From contig NZ_JABBHF010000004.1 of NCBI RefSeq assembly GCF_012910715.1, positions 405,697 through 469,696 on the forward strand: DNA of 64,000 nucleotides, in the 5' to 3' direction. The notes below the pieces were generated by a model that saw nothing but the letters and a program-made list of their open reading frames with translations, was not told where the DNA came from and made no database searches. This stretch comes from Flavivirga algicola (GTDB lineage: Bacteria; Bacteroidota; Bacteroidia; Flavobacteriales; Flavobacteriaceae). The translations under genes were made by a program, and so were the position numbers. The stretch's first letter is position 1. Each line of letters begins with the position of its first letter. Below are positions 61,729 to 64,000 of this stretch, in pieces.

Positions 61729-61858
61729 GCTAACGGTCTCGGCTATGAGTAGTTGCGTGGGTTAGCGGTTAACTTAGCAAGTACACACCAAACTGAAAAT
61801 CCGCGAGGATTTTCAGAAGTAGGCGAGAACAAGCAATTACTTATAGCCATTGTTGTGG
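61729..61858. repeat. attC-like palindrome C (130-bp main type)
   Basis: GCTAACGGTC on the left and ATTGTTGTGG on the right. Arms and centre are nearly identical to site B (one visible run differs: gttagcggttaacttag against gttagcgcttaactttg). Core AAC at 61732-61734 and GTT at 61852-61854. Confidence 0.87.
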
Positions 61859-62680
61859 TTAGTTATTTTCTTTAGATTTAAAATAGTCTTCTATTATTTT
61901 CTTGCTTTTTTCAGAGATTTCTTCGTTGTCCGAAACGAACACTTCTTTTTCAAAGTATTTATAGTGGTCAATAATCGTTAAAGAAGACGAGTCTTTATTA
62001 ATTTTTTCTGTTTGTAATATTTTCTCTTCAATTTGTCCTTTTACAATTTGTTTTCCAGTTTTGAGTCCAAAAATCCCAAAAAACGGTTTCAAAGTTCCAT
62101 CACTAAATGTATCTTTTTTAATGATATTATCGGCATATTTATTTTCAATAATTACAGATAAAAATCGCTCATCGACATTTTTAAAATTACTGACATAGTT
62201 TTTTATAAATGCTATATTTTTACCGAAAACAATAGTGTCTGGAATTTCAAGTTCAAAATAAGTGCTTGGTTCCATTTTTAGCTTTCCATTATTGTCAAAT
62301 ACCAAACTTTGATTTTTGTAAATGGTGTCATTTCCTTTTGGTTTCCATTCAATTTTTTCTTTTAATGTTCCGTTTTCTCTGAAGTAAGTCCACCAACCAT
62401 CTTGCAACCCATTTTTTACGAGTCCTTTTTCTTTTATCATACCATTTTCATAATAGTAAAAAAGCGTGTCAATTGGCTCTCCATTCTTAAAGAGTGACAA
62501 CGATTTTAAATTCCCATTCGGATAATGTTCTCCACCATAGCCAGAAAAAGTAGAGTCGGTTTTAGAATCATCAAATTCCACTTTAATTAACTGTCCATTA
62601 TATTCCTGAAAAATTTCTTTTTTTTCCGATTTACAATTGAAAAGTAGTAGTAAAATTAGTATGTATATCAGTTTCTTCAT
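61859..62680 (-). CDS. lipoprotein with MORN-type repeats
   Basis: 273 aa from the ATG complement of 62678-62680; the longer frame begins with TTG inside the IS end. The signal peptide ends in LLLLFNC (lipobox). MORN_2-type repeats of the form 'Y.NG..K' fill about 45-125: HYPNGNLKSLSLFKNGEP, YYYENGMIKEKGLVKNGLQD, GWWTYFRENGTLKEK. The rest is beta-rich, unknown. Its stop is next to site C; its start is 3 bp from the IS end, which probably replaced its promoter. Confidence 0.8.
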   Translation of the reverse strand: MKKLIYILILLLLFNCKSEKKEIFQEYNGQLIKVEFDDSKTDSTFSGYGGEHYPNGNLKSLSLFKNGEPIDTLFYYYENGMIKEKGLVKNGLQDGWWTYFRENGTLKEKIEWKPKGNDTIYKNQSLVFDNNGKLKMEPSTYFELEIPDTIVFGKNIAFIKNYVSNFKNVDERFLSVIIENKYADNIIKKDTFSDGTLKPFFGIFGLKTGKQIVKGQIEEKILQTEKINKDSSSLTIIDHYKYFEKEVFVSDNEEISEKSKKIIEDYFKSKENN

Positions 62681-62682
62681 AA

Positions 62683-63996
62683 TGTTCGTTAAGATACATA
62701 GTTTACACAAGTTAAAGCTTATGTGTTTACACTAAATTAGTTTCTAACCTTGTCGATTGTTGTTTGTTTCTTAATTGTTTTTCATTAAAGTATCCTAAAA
62801 GTACGTTTCTATAATAGACTTTCCAAATACCATTTCCTAGCTCTTCAATACCCACATGTTTTCCCTTTAATGCTGCGGATAAATATACCCAGTAATATGA
62901 CTTCCATCTAATTGATCCACTCTTAGTTACCTTGAGTACTTTGTAGCTACTATCATAATCATAATGAGTTATTTTTTCAGGGAATGGTCTACATGAAAAA
63001 TCATGTACATCTGATGGTGTCTTCATATCCAAAGCCTCGTGAGGTCGTATATGGTTATATTCCTTTACAAAGTGATTTAAGCGTCTTTGTTGTGCTTTTA
63101 GATCATATGCAGAAGGTTTAGCACAAGCGGCCTTTAAATCACGGTGCATTCGTTCATGTCTTCCATTTTGTTCAGGATGAGCTGGATCAGAAAAAACTGG
63201 AGTAATTCCTAGTTCTATAAACCAATAAGAAAGTTGTGTATAACGTTGAATAGCTCTTACAGACCCAAAGGGACTACCATTATCAGTATGTATTTGTTTA
63301 GGAATACCATACACTCTAAAAACCTTTGTGAATTCTGCCTTTGCAGCTTTTAGAGTTTCTTTGTAGTGTCCTTTAGCAGTGAACAAAAATCGACTTTTAG
63401 AGTCTGCTATGGTCAGTGGGTGACAATAGATTTTATTGCCCATTAAAAACTTTCCTTTATAATCAGCACTCCATACTTCATTACAGGATTTTGGATCAAA
63501 AATAGGGTATATAGGTTTTACTCTTCGCATGCGTTTTTGAGGAGATACCAATCCATGTTTTCGCAGGATATTATGAACAGTTACCACAGATGGGATTTCT
63601 ACTTTAGGAAACTCTTTAAACATTAAAACTCTAATTTTTTTAGCGCCCCAGAGCTTATGTTTTTCTTTTAGCTTAAGAATACTTTTTACGATTTTTTCAT
63701 CCGTTGTATTAGGATGTTTTCCTGGTTTTCTGGATAGCTCTTTTAGACCTTCATAGCCTTGGTTTTCGAATCGATCAATCAATTTGTAAGCGGTGGGTCT
63801 GGAGATTCCAAAACTCTTGCATAATTCTGTGATAGTATATTTTCCAGTACGCCATTCACAGATAAATTCAATTTTTTGTTCCATAGTTGTTGTCGTTTTC
63901 CAAGGCATGATAATTTGATTTTGATCTCAAATTATACCTCAAAAAGTGTAAACTATGTTTCTTTAACTTTGTAAAGGATGTTTCTTTAACGTACCT
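62683..63996. mobile_element. IS481-like insertion sequence
   Basis: About 1.31 kb. The left end is set by the shared boundary with the relic at 53441 (TGTTCGTTAAG...). The right end is near 63991-63996. Ends are inverted repeats of about 30 bp with mismatches (CGTTAAGATACATAG against CGTTAAAGAAACATC), each with a second inner copy of the AGTGTAAAC..TTTAAC motif. No target-site duplication was recognised; the flank at the right end is only a few bases long. Confidence 0.82.
62727..63908 (-). CDS. IS481-family transposase
   Basis: 393 aa. N-terminal HTH (about 10-60: ITELCKSFGISRPTAYKLID) and a DDE integrase core with the catalytic acids in NEVWSADYKGKF (D), QIHTDNGSPFGS (D) and PEQNGRHERMHRDLK (E). 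FVKEYNHIRPHEALDMKTPS is the usual rve end. The C-terminal beta-rich part (IRWKSYYWVYLSAALKG) is typical of IS481. It is intact and probably active. Confidence 0.93.
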   Translation of the reverse strand: MPWKTTTTMEQKIEFICEWRTGKYTITELCKSFGISRPTAYKLIDRFENQGYEGLKELSRKPGKHPNTTDEKIVKSILKLKEKHKLWGAKKIRVLMFKEFPKVEIPSVVTVHNILRKHGLVSPQKRMRRVKPIYPIFDPKSCNEVWSADYKGKFLMGNKIYCHPLTIADSKSRFLFTAKGHYKETLKAAKAEFTKVFRVYGIPKQIHTDNGSPFGSVRAIQRYTQLSYWFIELGITPVFSDPAHPEQNGRHERMHRDLKAACAKPSAYDLKAQQRRLNHFVKEYNHIRPHEALDMKTPSDVHDFSCRPFPEKITHYDYDSSYKVLKVTKSGSIRWKSYYWVYLSAALKGKHVGIEELGNGIWKVYYRNVLLGYFNEKQLRNKQQSTRLETNLV

Positions 63997-64000
63997 AATT

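Larger units (their letters stand above)
47366..61858. other. gene-cassette array with attC-like palindromes (integron-like), no integrase in window
   Basis: Between these limits about 16 genes are separated by imperfect palindromes of about 130-195 bp that share one pattern: an AAC (mostly AACGGT) at one end, GTT (mostly GTTGTG) at the other, paired inner arms of 16-20 bp, and variable centres. On the minus strand, which carries nearly all genes, the order is stop-AAC...GTT-start, the polarity of integron cassettes. Sites: half-site 47366-47416, then 47476, 49917, 50829, 51603, 54450, 56782, 57641, 58222, 60145, 60962 and 61729. No tyrosine recombinase is encoded here. Confidence 0.75.

Noticed and set aside
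47366..61858. CRISPR array
   Set aside because: The repeats are 130-195 bp imperfect palindromes with genes between them and no regular spacers; no cas gene is present.
47476..61858. The palindromes as ordinary transcription terminators
   Set aside because: They lack T-runs, are much longer than terminators, pair better on the strand opposite to the genes, and share sequence at the ends. Some terminator effect cannot be excluded.
1..64000. tRNA, rRNA or known riboswitches
   Set aside because: The intergenic regions were read for cloverleaf-like stems and CCA ends; none was convincing.

Overview
The window is a chromosome segment of a low-GC marine-type Flavobacteriaceae bacterium (phylum Bacteroidota). 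Evidence: the gliding genes gldB and gldC, a SusC/SusD pair, lipoproteins with short Lys-rich signal peptides, almost no Shine-Dalgarno sequences, promoters of the TTG-N20-TAnnTTTG type, and a DnaG primase of the flavobacterial form. I found no tRNA, rRNA or CRISPR.

Positions 1-45.2 kb are mostly ordinary core genome. The order is: the 3' part of a large FG-GAP/ASPIC-UnbV surface protein; an Ala-rich repeat lipoprotein; waaA (Kdo transferase) divergent from a DegT aminotransferase-galE pair; a membrane AraC-type regulator followed by susC-susD-lipoprotein (a nutrient-uptake locus); lspA-fabD; a FAD-dependent dehydrogenase; a MocR regulator divergent from a PNPOx-like gene and a DinB gene; a DUF1330-SDR-AraC cluster; a nucleotide cluster (2TM-DHFR fusion, CBM48 protein, thyA, CNT nucleoside transporter, bifunctional nuclease); etfB-etfA divergent from pdhB across a perfect 46-bp palindrome; a DUF5686 outer-membrane protein; dnaG convergent with a LuxR-type regulator; nadE divergent from gldB-gldC; then lipoproteins, a RidA-like protein and a DUF1287 protein. 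A 586-aa orphan gene at 45.5-47.2 kb closes this part.

From about 47.4 to 61.9 kb the organisation changes. Small accessory genes, nearly all on the minus strand, sit one or two at a time between imperfect palindromes of about 130-195 bp. I count ten or eleven full palindromes and one half-site. Each begins near an AAC (usually AACGGT) and ends near a GTT on the plus strand. Their inner arms pair with each other, their centres vary, and stop codons of neighbouring genes can overlap the GTT. The arms carry two conserved G-T pairs that form only on the plus strand (the strand opposite to the genes), with compensatory changes between them. This is the layout of an integron gene-cassette array with attC sites. 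No integrase lies in the window, so it would be an integrase-less cluster or part of a longer array. The cargo includes two penicillin-binding/beta-lactamase-fold serine hydrolases, a leucine-rich membrane protein, an NAD-dependent epimerase with a Crp-like regulator, a CPBP protease, two XRE-type regulators, a GH9-like glycosidase with a changed catalytic motif, a MORN-repeat lipoprotein and several unrecognised proteins. This array is the main discovery candidate.

The right edge holds an intact IS481-like insertion sequence (62.68-63.99 kb). An 84-bp relic of the same element, fused to a truncated RadC-like gene, lies inside the array at 53.44-53.66 kb.
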